From NCBI RefSeq assembly GCF_000243235.1, contig NZ_JH594606.1, forward strand, positions 1,903,448 to 1,967,447: a stretch of 64,000 bases of DNA. The letters run 5' to 3'. Source of the stretch: Gillisia limnaea DSM 15749 (GTDB lineage: Bacteria > Bacteroidota > Bacteroidia > Flavobacteriales > Flavobacteriaceae). Within the stretch, counting starts at the first letter, position 1; every line of letters starts with the position of its first letter. This document shows, in pieces, positions 55,217 to 64,000 of this stretch. The notes below the pieces were generated by a model that did not search any database, was not told where the DNA came from, and saw nothing but the letters and a program-made list of their open reading frames with translations. Both the position numbers and the translations under genes were made by a program.

Positions 55217-57535
55217 ATGGCAAACCCGTCAAAAAAAACAAATTCTAAATCGGTTGAAAAAACTGGTTTTAGAAAATATATCGTAGGATTCTGGACCCTT
55301 TTCGGAATTGGTATCTTATCAATTATCATCCTGTTTCTTATGGCAGGATGGGGTGCTTTCGGGAAAATGCCCAAATTTGAAGAACTGGAAAATCCTGAAA
55401 CAAACCTTGCTACCGAAATATTTTCATCAGATGGGGAAACCCTTGGGAAATATTATAGCGAGAACCGAACTCCAATAAAATATGAAGATTTGCCAAATCA
55501 TCTCGTTCAGGCACTTGTTGCAACAGAGGATGAGCGTTATTATGAACACGCCGGAATAGATGCTATTGGAACCATGAGAGCCGCAGTTTATTTAGGTTCG
55601 CGTGGAGGAGCGAGTACCATTCCGCAGCAGTTGGCAAAACTTTTATTTACAGACAATGTTTCTCAAAATTTCTTCGGAAGGGTGATGCAAAAATTCAAGG
55701 AGTGGATTATTGCAATCCGTCTTGAGCGCCAGTATACCAAGGAAGAGATTATCACCATGTATCTTAATAAATACGATTTTGTGTATCAGGCTGTAGGAGT
55801 TCGTTCTGCTTCCAAGATATATTTCAATAAAGAAGCAAAAGACCTAAAAGTTCAGGAATCGGCAGTTTTGGTGGCGATGCTAAAAAACTCGGCATTATAC
55901 AATCCTGTTCGCAGGCCCGATTTGGTAGTGCAACGTAGGAATCAGGTTTTAAAGCAAATGCAAAAAAACGGATTTCTCACCAGCGAAGAAAAAGATTCTT
56001 TACAGGCGTTGCCAATGAAAATAGAATTCACTCCTCAGGGACATGACGAAGGGATCGCGACCTATTTCAGGGTGTATCTGCAGGGATTTATGAGAGACTG
56101 GATCCAGAAAAACCCGAAACCGGATGGATCTGAATACAATATTTACCGGGATGGTTTAAAGATCTATACCAGTATAGATTCCAGAATGCAGAAATATGCT
56201 GAAGAGGCCGTAACTATGCATATGGCTAACCTTCAGAAGGAATTTAATTATCAAAACAGGAATAACAAAACAGCTCCTTTCCGGGATATTAATGAGGATG
56301 AAGTGGAAAGCATCATAAATAGATCCATGAAGGTTTCAGACCGATGGAAAAAGATGGAAGCTCAGGGAAAATCCAGGGAAGAGATCGTTAAATCCTTTGA
56401 TAAGATGACGGAGATGAATGTGTTTAGTTGGCAGGGTATTAAAGACACAGTTATGACCCCACGGGATTCCATCTTATATTATAAATCTTTCCTTAATGCG
56501 GGAATGATGTCTATGACTCCGCAAACAGGCGAAGTAAAAGCCTGGGTAGGTGGGATCAATTTTAAGCATTTTAAATACGAGCATGTGAAGCAGGCCAGGC
56601 GGCAGGTAGGTTCAACGTTTAAGCCTTTTGTGTACGCTACGGCGATAGATCAGTTAAAACTATCTCCTTGTGATACCTTGCCCAGAAATCATTTTACCAT
56701 TGAAGCCGGAAATCTTGGATCTCAAAATGATTGGTCCCCTGCCAATAGCGATAATAAATACGACGGAATGCTTACCTTAAAACAAGCGCTTGCACAATCT
56801 GTAAACACCATAAGCGCAAGATTAATTGCCAAGACAGGTCCCAGGCCGGTAATTGAGCTACTTGATAAGCTAGGTGTGGATACCAGAGATATTCCAAATG
56901 TGCCATCTATTGCACTTGGAACTGCCGATATGAGCGTTTTTGAAATGGTTTCAGCCTATAGCACTTTTGTAAATGAAGGTGTCTATGTAAAACCTGTAAT
57001 AGTCAATCGTATAGAAGATAAAAATGGAACAGTATTGTATCAGCATGTTCCAGAAACCAGGGATGTTCTTAATAAAGAATCTGCCTATATTACCGTGAAC
57101 CTTATGGAAGGGGTAACTCAGGGAGGTTCCGGTACGAGACTTCGTGGAACCTGGGCCGGAAATCAGGATCACTACAAAAGAGCGGTCACAGGATATCCGT
57201 ATGACTTTAAAAACCCAATTGCCGGAAAAACCGGTACCACACAAAACCAGAGTGATGGTTGGTTTATGGGAATGGTGCCAGACCTGGTTACAGGCGTTTG
57301 GGTAGGAGGTGAAGATCGTGCCGTACATTTTCCAGGTATTACATATGGCCAGGGAGCAACTATGGCATTGCCTATCTGGGGAATTTATATGAAAAAGGTA
57401 TATGCAGACGATGAGCTTGAAGTTTCTTCCGGAGCTTTTCCAAGACCTGAGAATTTATCTATCGAGATCGATTGTAGTAGATACAATGGCAAAAATTCCG
57501 ATCATCAATACATTCCGGACGAACTTGATTTCTAA
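55217..57535 (+). CDS. Class A penicillin-binding protein (PBP1A-type)
   Basis: 772 residues. One N-terminal membrane helix (about 32-52). Family GT51 glycosyltransferase with EDERYYEHAGID, TIPQQLAKLLF, then transpeptidase with the active-site Ser-x-x-Lys STFKPF, SVN, and KTGTTQNQSDGW. It polymerises and cross-links peptidoglycan at the inner membrane. Placed directly after gldH. Confidence 0.95.
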   Translation: MANPSKKTNSKSVEKTGFRKYIVGFWTLFGIGILSIIILFLMAGWGAFGKMPKFEELENPETNLATEIFSSDGETLGKYYSENRTPIKYEDLPNHLVQALVATEDERYYEHAGIDAIGTMRAAVYLGSRGGASTIPQQLAKLLFTDNVSQNFFGRVMQKFKEWIIAIRLERQYTKEEIITMYLNKYDFVYQAVGVRSASKIYFNKEAKDLKVQESAVLVAMLKNSALYNPVRRPDLVVQRRNQVLKQMQKNGFLTSEEKDSLQALPMKIEFTPQGHDEGIATYFRVYLQGFMRDWIQKNPKPDGSEYNIYRDGLKIYTSIDSRMQKYAEEAVTMHMANLQKEFNYQNRNNKTAPFRDINEDEVESIINRSMKVSDRWKKMEAQGKSREEIVKSFDKMTEMNVFSWQGIKDTVMTPRDSILYYKSFLNAGMMSMTPQTGEVKAWVGGINFKHFKYEHVKQARRQVGSTFKPFVYATAIDQLKLSPCDTLPRNHFTIEAGNLGSQNDWSPANSDNKYDGMLTLKQALAQSVNTISARLIAKTGPRPVIELLDKLGVDTRDIPNVPSIALGTADMSVFEMVSAYSTFVNEGVYVKPVIVNRIEDKNGTVLYQHVPETRDVLNKESAYITVNLMEGVTQGGSGTRLRGTWAGNQDHYKRAVTGYPYDFKNPIAGKTGTTQNQSDGWFMGMVPDLVTGVWVGGEDRAVHFPGITYGQGATMALPIWGIYMKKVYADDELEVSSGAFPRPENLSIEIDCSRYNGKNSDHQYIPDELDF

Positions 57536-57592
57536 GAGTTGCTTTTAAGTCGCACTGAAATTCCCTTGTAGAAAACGTTGTAGTAAGATCAT

Positions 57593-57600
57593 TAATTTTG
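57593..57600 (+). promoter_or_regulatory. -7 promoter element of the CoA-transferase operon
   Basis: TAATTTTG, 24 nt upstream of the scoA start codon. The nearest TTG lies 24 nt upstream of the element, slightly too far for the usual -33 spacing. Confidence 0.4.
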
Positions 57601-57624
57601 TAAATTTCCGCAAAATGAAATTCA

Positions 57625-58326
57625 ATGATCAAAAAAACTGTAAACAACGTACAGGAAGCAATGAAAGGAGTTCATGACGGGATGACTTTTATGCTTGGGG
57701 GATTTGGCCTGAGTGGAATTCCTGAAAATGCAATTTCAGAATTGGTACGTCTTAATCTTAAAGACCTCACCTGCATTTCCAATAATGCTGGTGTAGACGA
57801 TTTTGGCCTCGGTCTCTTGCTTCATAAAAAACAAATCAATAAAATGATCTCTTCCTATGTGGGAGAAAACGCCGAATTTGAGCGGCAAATGCTAAGTGGA
57901 GAACTTGACGTAGAGTTAACACCGCAGGGTACACTTGCAGCAAAATGTCAAGCCGCTCAGCAGGGATTTCCTGCTGTTTATACACCAGCTGGTTATGGTA
58001 CCGAAGTAGCTGAAGGCAAGGAAACCCGCGAATTCGACGGGAAAATGTATGTGCTTGAAGAAGCCTATAAAGCAGATTTTGCCTTTGTAAAAGCCTGGAA
58101 AGGAGATGAAGCCGGGAATTTGATATTTAAAGGAACGGCCCGAAATTTTAACCCTCTAATGTGTGGAGCTGCAACAGTAACTGTGGTCGAGGTTGAAGAA
58201 CTTGTGAAACCTGGAGAACTCGATCCAAATCAGGTCCATATCCCGGGAATTTTTGTGCAGCGTATTTTTCAGGGAAAGGATTATGAGAAGCGTATTGAGC
58301 AGCGAACAGTTAGAAAGAAAGAGTAA
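57625..58326 (+). CDS. scoA: 3-oxoacid CoA-transferase subunit A
   Basis: 233 residues. Transfers CoA from succinyl-CoA to acetoacetate or another 3-oxo acid. Family features [27 protein letters not shown] and [16 protein letters not shown]-like [20 protein letters not shown] read in parts. The active Glu is on subunit B. Subunit B follows at 53 bp. Confidence 0.93.
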   Translation: MIKKTVNNVQEAMKGVHDGMTFMLGGFGLSGIPENAISELVRLNLKDLTCISNNAGVDDFGLGLLLHKKQINKMISSYVGENAEFERQMLSGELDVELTPQGTLAAKCQAAQQGFPAVYTPAGYGTEVAEGKETREFDGKMYVLEEAYKADFAFVKAWKGDEAGNLIFKGTARNFNPLMCGAATVTVVEVEELVKPGELDPNQVHIPGIFVQRIFQGKDYEKRIEQRTVRKKE

Positions 58327-58379
58327 TTTAAAACCTTAATTTCAGGAACCAGGAATTTTCAAATCTTCAAATTAATAAA

Positions 58380-59036
58380 ATGTTAGATAAAAACGGAATA
58401 GCAAAACGCATTGCGAAGGAAGTAAAAGATGGCTTTTACGTGAATCTTGGAATTGGGATCCCAACTTTGGTAGCCAATTATGTAAGGGATGATATAGAAG
58501 TGGAATTTCAGAGTGAGAACGGGATTTTAGGAATGGGGCCTTTTCCATTCGAAGGTGAAGAAGATGCCGATTTGATCAATGCAGGGAAACAAACAATTAC
58601 AGCCTTGCCCGGTGCAAGTTTTTTCGACTCTGCTATGAGCTTCGGAATGATTCGGGGACAACACGTAGACCTTACCATTTTAGGCGCTATGGAAGTAGCT
58701 GAAAATGGTGATATCGCAAACTGGAAAATTCCGGGAAAAATGGTGAAGGGAATGGGAGGAGCTATGGATCTTGTTGCTTCTGCAGAAAATATAATTGTAG
58801 CAATGATGCATACAAACCGTGAAGGGGAGTCAAAATTGCTTAAAAGATGTTCCTTGCCCTTAACCGGAGTAGGATGTGTAACAAAAGTAGTTACAAATCT
58901 TGCAGTGCTGGAGGTTACCGATAAAGGATTTAAACTTTTGGAACGCGCACCGGGAGTAAGTGTAGAGGAAATTAAAAATGCTACCGAAGGAACTCTTTTA
59001 GTGGAAGGAGATATTCCTGAGATGCAATTAAATTAG
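58380..59036 (+). CDS. scoB: 3-oxoacid CoA-transferase subunit B
   Basis: 218 residues. The catalytic Glu sits in EFQSENGILGMGPF, and GASFFDSAMSFGMIRGQHVD plus MGGAMDLVASA are family signatures. Forms the heteromeric transferase with the scoA product. An imperfect hairpin after the stop (59089-59123) may serve as terminator. Confidence 0.94.
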   Translation: MLDKNGIAKRIAKEVKDGFYVNLGIGIPTLVANYVRDDIEVEFQSENGILGMGPFPFEGEEDADLINAGKQTITALPGASFFDSAMSFGMIRGQHVDLTILGAMEVAENGDIANWKIPGKMVKGMGGAMDLVASAENIIVAMMHTNREGESKLLKRCSLPLTGVGCVTKVVTNLAVLEVTDKGFKLLERAPGVSVEEIKNATEGTLLVEGDIPEMQLN

Positions 59037-59088
59037 ATTCTTCCTTTCCTGCTATTGAAAATGATGCTTAATTAGAAAACAATAAAAG

Positions 59089-59123
59089 AATCACAGCATT
59101 TCAGTAAAGATAATACTGTGATT
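59089..59123 (+). terminator. Possible terminator after scoB
   Basis: AATCACAG pairs with CTGTGATT over a 19-nt loop, then TTTAG. The T-run is short, so confidence is low. It sits between convergent scoB and the DUF6616-like gene. Confidence 0.35.
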
Positions 59124-59154
59124 TTAGATTGAAAAAAGATTCAGAAATAGAATT

Positions 59155-59517
59155 TTATTCAGTTAAAGAGGTTGAATGCGCCTCAATGTTTATCAAATTT
59201 TGAATAACAGTAGGCATTGGGATCATTTCTCCCCGGGCATTCACCTGGGAAAAATAAGTATGCCAGCCGGAATCTGCCACTGCTTTTTCCAGTTTTTTTA
59301 CATCATTTATAGACGGTAATTTCCAAACTGCCATATAGCGGTAGTCGCTTCTATAGGGTGTGTGTTCATCATTCATCGCCCAACCTGTCACTTCCGCTCC
59401 GCTATCCATGATCTCTTTTACACCTAATTCCATTTTATCAAAAAACTCCCGTCTTTTATCTTTAGAAAGTTTCATCCATGATTCTGTCACATTCCACAAT
59501 TCTACGTATAAATACAT
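59155..59517 (-). CDS. DUF6616-type small protein
   Basis: 120 residues, soluble, two ferredoxin-like (dimeric alpha-beta barrel-like) strand-helix pairs: YLYVELWNVTESWMKLSKD, GWAMNDEHTPYRSDYRYMAVW, and GWHTYFSQVNARGEM. It resembles a small family I recall as DUF6616; function unknown. Transcribed alone. Confidence 0.6.
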   Translation of the reverse strand: MYLYVELWNVTESWMKLSKDKRREFFDKMELGVKEIMDSGAEVTGWAMNDEHTPYRSDYRYMAVWKLPSINDVKKLEKAVADSGWHTYFSQVNARGEMIPMPTVIQNLINIEAHSTSLTE

Positions 59518-59658
59518 AATTTTAAATTTTTTGGTTAGATTTAAAAAATTAAATTCCTTCTGAAGAAGGATCTTTTCTAAAGGTACTAAATAATTGAGAA
59601 TAAACTAAATGCATTAAAAGTTGGTGAGAGTCCTATATGAAATTCCCATAGCTGCTGT

Positions 59659-60783
59659 TCAGCTATTCAATCGAATAATATTCTTAAAATTTTCCGGATC
59701 TGTGTCTCCTTCGGTAGAGTAAAAAAGCAGTCTCGAATCAGAGTTAATATTGAGCGCTTCCTTTAAATTCCTAAATTGGGGATTCGTCATTAAAGCGATA
59801 AATCCGGCAAGTCCACCTGCACCAGATTCTCCGGAAATGACCCTTTTATCATCGCCGGTAGGATAATATAATTTCCTGATGGCTTTTGCTGTAAAGGTGT
59901 CTTCGATTGCTATTGAGGCATCTGCCGAATGTTTTAAAATTTCCCATGCGGTTAAGGATGGAATTCCGCAGTTGAGTCCCGCCATCATAGTTTTAAAATT
60001 CCCCTGAGGTTTGGTGCGTTCCCCTTTTTTAAAGGATGCCAGGATTCCTGCAGCTTCTATGGGTTCTACAAGTACGATTTTTGGTCTGATTATTCCATAC
60101 CGGTTTAGGTAATACCAGGCCGCTGCTGCGGGCCAGCTTCCCACTCCAGTTTGTAAAAACACAAGGTCGACCTTTGGTTTTGGTAAATTGTGGAGGCTGT
60201 CTTCCAGTTCTTTAAAATGAGTAAAATAACCAGCCTTGATATAGGCGGGGATCTCTTCATAGTTCTGGCTGGCGGTATCTTGAACGAGCTGCCAGCCATT
60301 TTCCCTGCTCTTCTTTTTAGCAAACTCACAGGTTTCATCGTAATTGGCATCTACTTTTTCTACTACTGCTCCCTCTTTTTCAATAGCCTCAATTCGGGCC
60401 TTAGTAGTGTCTTTGGGAACGAAAATTTTTGATTTTTTTCCAAATAGTTTAGCCGACCACGCTACCGCACGGCCATGATTTCCATCTGTTGCCGAGCAAA
60501 ATGTCTCTATGTCCGGATCCTTTTCCAGTATCCTGGAAATTGCAAAAGAAGCCCCTAAACCTTTGAAAGCATTTAAGCCGAAGCGATAGGATTCATCTTT
60601 TACAAAAATATTCTTTACTCCAAAGGATTTCGCCAATTCGTTTAATTCTAACAGTGGGGTAACTGTGTAGTTTTTTAAAGATTGATGATATTCCAACGGA
60701 TCATTGCTTCTTAAAATTGAGTCTGTAAGCCCTTCCGGCAAGATATTATCAGGCTTATTAATGTAATAGGGTACTTCCTTCAT
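59659..60783 (-). CDS. dpaL: Diaminopropionate ammonia-lyase
   Basis: 374 residues from ATG 60783. The frame is open further but the extra 23 residues overlap the upstream deformylase gene. PLP-dependent fold-type II enzyme converting 2,3-diaminopropionate to pyruvate and ammonia. PLP lysine at about residue 74 in GLNAFKGLGAS, ATDGNHGRAVAWSAKL, and GESGAGGLAGF for phosphate binding. Slightly shorter than the E. coli 398-residue enzyme. 10 bp after the deformylase stop. Confidence 0.85.
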   Translation of the reverse strand: MKEVPYYINKPDNILPEGLTDSILRSNDPLEYHQSLKNYTVTPLLELNELAKSFGVKNIFVKDESYRFGLNAFKGLGASFAISRILEKDPDIETFCSATDGNHGRAVAWSAKLFGKKSKIFVPKDTTKARIEAIEKEGAVVEKVDANYDETCEFAKKKSRENGWQLVQDTASQNYEEIPAYIKAGYFTHFKELEDSLHNLPKPKVDLVFLQTGVGSWPAAAAWYYLNRYGIIRPKIVLVEPIEAAGILASFKKGERTKPQGNFKTMMAGLNCGIPSLTAWEILKHSADASIAIEDTFTAKAIRKLYYPTGDDKRVISGESGAGGLAGFIALMTNPQFRNLKEALNINSDSRLLFYSTEGDTDPENFKNIIRLNS

Positions 60784-60793
60784 AACTGATAAT

Positions 60794-61279
60794 TTAGGAT
60801 CTCCATTTAAAGGATTTTTCGTCAATTGCGCGCATAGTGCATAGAATTCCATTTAAATGATCATATTCATGTTGTAAGAGTTCTGCCAGGTCATTCTCAA
60901 GTTTTAATTTCTGAGGTTGCCAGAATTCATCCAGGTAACTAATGGTGGCAGTCTTATGCCGCTTTACTTTTACCAGAAGGTTAGGGAAACTCATGCAATC
61001 ATCCCAAACTTCAAACATTTCATCACTTAAAAAGTTAAATTCAGGATTTATAAAAATCACAGGTTTTTCGATGTTCATATAGATAAGCCGTTTCATAATC
61101 CCCAACTGTGGTGCGGCTATGGCACGACCAAAATGGTACTTTTCCCGTATCTCTTTCATAACATTATCCAGATCTTCCACCCAAGTTGTTACCATTGGTA
61201 ATTCTGTCCTGAGAACAGGATCACAGGCCTCATAAAGTCTTGGATCTCCAAGTAGCAAAAGGTCGTTGAGGTTTTTCAT
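60794..61279 (-). CDS. Divergent peptide deformylase-family protein
   Basis: 161 residues. The metal site is kept: Cys95, and His137-Glu138-Tyr-Asp-His141 in QHEYDHLNGI. Motif 1 is GRAIAAPQLG (residues 51-60) in place of the usual G-x-G-L-A-A-P-Q, and motif 2 is DDCMS where EGCLS is usual. It therefore may act on a different substrate than N-formylmethionine, or be a second copy. Its neighbour 10 bp downstream is dpaL. Confidence 0.75.
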   Translation of the reverse strand: MKNLNDLLLLGDPRLYEACDPVLRTELPMVTTWVEDLDNVMKEIREKYHFGRAIAAPQLGIMKRLIYMNIEKPVIFINPEFNFLSDEMFEVWDDCMSFPNLLVKVKRHKTATISYLDEFWQPQKLKLENDLAELLQHEYDHLNGILCTMRAIDEKSFKWRS

Positions 61280-61568
61280 CTTTATTAATATTATTTTTAA
61301 AAAGCAATGAAATAAATCTAAAAAGTAATAATAAGAAATAAAAACATCTTAGTAATTTTCTTTTGCTAAAACCAATTGTTTGGAAGCAAGTTTGTAAATA
61401 AAATTAAAGGAAGAGAAATCTAAAATTTTTATGAAAACATGCCCAAACGGGATGGCGGGCATCTGGGATTAAGTCCAATAAAAAACCCGCCAAAAGAGCG
61501 GGCTTCATATATTTTATTCTAGATTGTCAAAATAAATTACCTGAGGGTATTTATATCCACTGGCGGTT
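61280..61568. other. Intergenic region upstream of the deformylase
   Basis: 289 nt with no ORF of note, AT-rich. The only clear element is the desaturase terminator at 61478-61506. No -7 promoter match was found for the deformylase. Confidence 0.5.
61478..61506 (-). terminator. Terminator of the acyl-ACP desaturase
   Basis: Minus strand: GCCCGC, 7-nt loop, GCGGG, then TTTTTT. Strong stem with a T-run, about 65 nt after the desaturase stop. Confidence 0.85.
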
Positions 61569-62573
61569 TTAAAGCCTTCCATTGGCACCCACCCATTTAA
61601 ATTGGTGCTGATCCTGTGGTATTGAAATCCTGCTTGCAATTCTGGTCATTCGATCCGGAAGAGCCATTAAATAATCCCTTGCTTTTTCGGCTTCATCGGT
61701 AAGGGAAGAGTACTTGTCAATTTCCCAATAGTCATTTAACTTTTTAAGAATATCTATATAATCATACGTGGTATAAACACCAAGTCGTTGAGCTGCATTG
61801 GAGAAATTTTCAAAAGCGGATGCGATATCATCTCCCGATTCTCTCAAAAATTGTGCAGGCATCACGATCTTTTTCTTCATCATATCCTGGAAGGCGAGCA
61901 TCATCTCACTTGGATCATAATCAAAAATAACTTTTACAAATTCCCGGTATGCCAAATGGTGCCTCATCTCGTCCCCGGCAATAACACTACACATTTTAGC
62001 GAGCATTTTATTGCCTTTTTTCTTTGCGAGTTGTCCTACCCTTTTGTGTGAAATATTGGTAGCCAATTCCTGAAAACTGGTATATATAAAGTTCTTATAA
62101 GGATCTCTTCCGGTTCCAATATCAAATCCGTCACTGATTAGATATTGAGTAGTTTTTTCAATTTCTTTCATATCAACACGTCCGGAAAGATAAAGATATT
62201 TATTAAGAGTGTCTCCGTGTCTGTTTTCTTCTCCTGTCCATTGGCGTATCCATCGTGCCCATCCATTTTGTTGACCATGAGAAGCTCCGTGTTGCTCGAC
62301 GCCTTCCATGTCCATCAACCACGATTCGTACGTAGGCAAGGCTTCTTCAGTAACCATATCGGCTACGAGGACAACCCAAAAATCATATCCTAATTCCTGA
62401 GCTTCTTCCCGAATCTGCACAATTTCATCCATGTAGTTATCGTTCTGAAGATTTGGCAAAAGATCTGTAGGTTGCCAAATCTCCTCGACAGGAATTAAGT
62501 ATTTATCTATAAAACCATCTACAGATTTCTCGACGGTTTTCATAACTTCTAATCGTATATTATCTAAGGCCAT
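61569..62573 (-). CDS. Soluble acyl-ACP desaturase (diiron)
   Basis: 334 residues, close to the plant stearoyl-ACP desaturase family. Two diiron-ligand motifs are clear: EENRH at residues 115-119 and DEMRH at 201-205. Introduces a cis double bond into acyl-ACP using reduced ferredoxin and oxygen. A suitable reductase candidate lies at 24259. Single gene; the -7 candidate is 112 nt upstream. Confidence 0.92.
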   Translation of the reverse strand: MALDNIRLEVMKTVEKSVDGFIDKYLIPVEEIWQPTDLLPNLQNDNYMDEIVQIREEAQELGYDFWVVLVADMVTEEALPTYESWLMDMEGVEQHGASHGQQNGWARWIRQWTGEENRHGDTLNKYLYLSGRVDMKEIEKTTQYLISDGFDIGTGRDPYKNFIYTSFQELATNISHKRVGQLAKKKGNKMLAKMCSVIAGDEMRHHLAYREFVKVIFDYDPSEMMLAFQDMMKKKIVMPAQFLRESGDDIASAFENFSNAAQRLGVYTTYDYIDILKKLNDYWEIDKYSSLTDEAEKARDYLMALPDRMTRIASRISIPQDQHQFKWVGANGRL

Positions 62574-62685
62574 AGCTTTTTATTTTTAGGGTTTTCCATA
62601 CAATACAAAATAATTTTCTGTAAAGCGGTGCCTATTTTTTTTGTATTTATAATCAAAAATTGTGCAACTAAACAAAACCTAGCCT

Positions 62686-62693
62686 CAAAGATA
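62686..62693 (-). promoter_or_regulatory. -7 promoter element upstream of the desaturase
   Basis: TATCTTTG on the minus strand, 112 nt before the ATG, giving a leader of about 105 nt. No -33 TTG at the expected place, so confidence is modest. Confidence 0.4.
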
Positions 62694-62726
62694 AAAAGTT
62701 ATTAAGATTTATTTCTAAAATTTATA

Positions 62727-63455
62727 TTAATTTCTACCTTCCTCCTCGGGGTAAAGCTTATAAACAGGTTGACTTTGCCAGACATTTTTAGAATCCACAT
62801 CTATCCCGGAAAGTTTACCTTTAAATGCGGCACCTGTATCTACGTTCCAAACATTTGCCATTTTTACGGGCTTTTTTTTATCTATTCGGGAAACCGGCGT
62901 ATGACCAATGAAAATTTCTTTAAATAATTTTAAGCGTGTTGGATAGAACTTATGTGTAGTTGGCATGCTTTTATCAAGTGATAAGGCTGTTTCCCATAAA
63001 GTTCGATCCCAATAGAATCTACTCTCATGATATTCCTGCTCCGGTCCGTGGAGATTTGTAAAACCGGCATGAACAAATAACCTGTTTTGCTTATCTATGT
63101 AATAGTTTAGCATCTGCTCAAAAAAAGTCAGATGATTTTTGATTTCTTCTGAAGTAAAACCCCGGTAAGCATCAATGCTTGACTGGCCTCCATGTTGCAG
63201 CCATTGTTCGTTTAATTCGCCAGTTTTTAACCACCGATAGGTAAGGTCATCATGATTTCCGCGTAAAAAGATGCAGGAATTTTGTTTTGCAAGTTCAATT
63301 AAGTAGCTAACAACATTTGCTGAATCTTTCCATCCGTCTACATAGTCCCCCAAAAAAATAAGGGTATCCTCCGGGGTGATATTGATTTCTTCAAGAAGTT
63401 GTATCAAAGCCTTTAAACCGCCGTGAATATCTCCAATTGCAATAGTTCTTTTCAT
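62727..63455 (-). CDS. PP1/PP2A-like metallophosphoesterase (serine/threonine phosphatase type)
   Basis: 242 residues. Calcineurin-like core: GDIHGGLKAL, GDYVDGWKDS, and RGNHDDLTYRW, the three dimetal blocks in order, then FVHAGF and IGHTPV. Either a protein phosphatase or a diadenosine tetraphosphatase-like hydrolase. 2 bp after the gene at the window end, so probably co-transcribed. Confidence 0.9.
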   Translation of the reverse strand: MKRTIAIGDIHGGLKALIQLLEEINITPEDTLIFLGDYVDGWKDSANVVSYLIELAKQNSCIFLRGNHDDLTYRWLKTGELNEQWLQHGGQSSIDAYRGFTSEEIKNHLTFFEQMLNYYIDKQNRLFVHAGFTNLHGPEQEYHESRFYWDRTLWETALSLDKSMPTTHKFYPTRLKLFKEIFIGHTPVSRIDKKKPVKMANVWNVDTGAAFKGKLSGIDVDSKNVWQSQPVYKLYPEEEGRN

Positions 63456-63457
63456 GG

Positions 63458-64000
63458 TTAACTGTATTGTACTTTTCTTAAGATCCGCATACTTTCTTTA
63501 TAAGACTGATAAATCTTTTCGCTATGCTTCTTTAAAACTTCTTTTGCCGATTCCAGTTTCTGTATGGCCATTTCAAAATCATTGAAATAGCAAATCAAAT
63601 ACGTGGCAGGAAGATTTAAAAGGTCTTTTTCTTCATTTTTATTAAGAGCTGCTCCATTTTTCAGTTTGGAAATGAGGGCACTGTTAGAATTATAAATATG
63701 ATATAAGATCTTTTTATCAAATTTGGGAGGATCAAACAAAAGCTTACTTTCTATCTCATATCCAGCGTTATCCTTGAATTTAATTTGAACTTCCTCCAAT
63801 GGATAATACTGAAATTTATCCTGCAGTCCTAAATGCACGTATTCTACGATCTTGAAATAATCCTTATCAATGCTAATGCTCACTTCATCCAGGTCTGAAT
63901 AAAAGAGTTTCACCTGTTCATTGATCAACTCAATATCTACCCTGGAAAAATAAATTTCATTTTTGATCTTTTTAATTTTTCCGGCCCAACATACCACAAA
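63458..64000 (-). CDS. Unknown protein, 5' end beyond the window
   Basis: At least 180 residues, frame open to the window edge (a GTG at 63997 is the first possible start). Contains an N-terminal beta-rich part (VKLFYSDLDEVSISIDKDYFKI) and a helical C terminus (MAIQKLESAKEVLKKHSEKI). No motif recognised. The 2-bp gap to the phosphatase suggests a shared transcript. Confidence 0.55.
   Translation of the reverse strand, partial: FVVCWAGKIKKIKNEIYFSRVDIELINEQVKLFYSDLDEVSISIDKDYFKIVEYVHLGLQDKFQYYPLEEVQIKFKDNAGYEIESKLLFDPPKFDKKILYHIYNSNSALISKLKNGAALNKNEEKDLLNLPATYLICYFNDFEMAIQKLESAKEVLKKHSEKIYQSYKESMRILRKVQYS

Overview
The window is ordinary-looking chromosome from a member of the Bacteroidota, almost certainly family Flavobacteriaceae. 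The evidence is the set of lineage-restricted genes (gliding lipoprotein gldH, the type IX secretion/gliding TPR lipoprotein sprE/porW, DUF4837, DUF4254, DUF5687, DUF6427 and DUF4292 families), promoters of the Bacteroidota type (TAnnTTTG at -7) instead of TTGACA/TATAAT, low GC, and an F-type ATP synthase cluster that carries atpB-E-F-H-A-G without atpD or atpC. I cannot name the genus. No tRNA, rRNA, CRISPR array, transposase, integrase or prophage was seen.

Layout. 1-3.4 kb: 3'-part of mnmG, a perfect 16-bp parS site, a methyltransferase and an OmpH/Skp-like lipoprotein. 3.4-9.3 kb: DoxX-like protein and holB (minus), then pgk-mltD-DUF4837 (plus) and convergent tatA. 9.4-16.8 kb: M23 peptidase, GH3-like adenylating enzyme, a DUF6909-type protein and a sugar-nucleotide/glycosyltransferase group (rfbC, rfbD, UDP-glucuronate decarboxylase, GT2), facing a PaaK/CapK-like ligase. 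18.2-24.1 kb: purD, DUF6341 (minus), then an overlapping operon DUF6427 - restriction endonuclease - DNA adenine methyltransferase - DUF4254 - GT9, ended by a GC-rich inverted repeat. 24.2-30.3 kb: ferredoxin reductase (minus), DUF5687/ABC exporter pair, sprE. 30.3-36.9 kb: bactofilin, atpZ, a possible 26-codon ORF, DUF6168, atpB-E-F-H-A-G, then a 52-bp tandem repeat that duplicates the atpG 3' end.

37-44 kb: lipoprotein, Wzx-type flippase, dut, nucleotidyltransferase, TPR protein, DUF4292 lipoprotein, EnvC-like protein. 44-52 kb: acyl-CoA thioesterase, HU/SPOR protein, dprA, trpS, plsC, an ECF sigma factor with a membrane/beta-barrel partner, a lipoprotein and recA. 52-57.5 kb: a structured 370-nt region holding a 30-codon ORF and terminator, trhO, ricT-gldH-PBP1A. 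57.6-64 kb: 3-oxoacid CoA-transferase subunits, DUF6616, diaminopropionate ammonia-lyase with a divergent peptide deformylase, acyl-ACP desaturase, a PP-like phosphatase and an unknown protein cut by the window end.

How they fit together: most genes serve envelope building and central housekeeping (cell-wall hydrolases and synthases, sugar nucleotides, lipid acylation/desaturation, ATP synthesis, recombination and DNA uptake) with two gliding/T9SS components. The candidates for something undescribed are non-protein or small: the recA-trhO intergenic element (short ORF with competing hairpins and its own terminator), the atpG-tail minisatellite, and strong hairpins placed between ATP-synthase genes. 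The one clear accessory insertion is the two-gene restriction-modification unit inside the DUF6427-DUF4254-GT9 operon.
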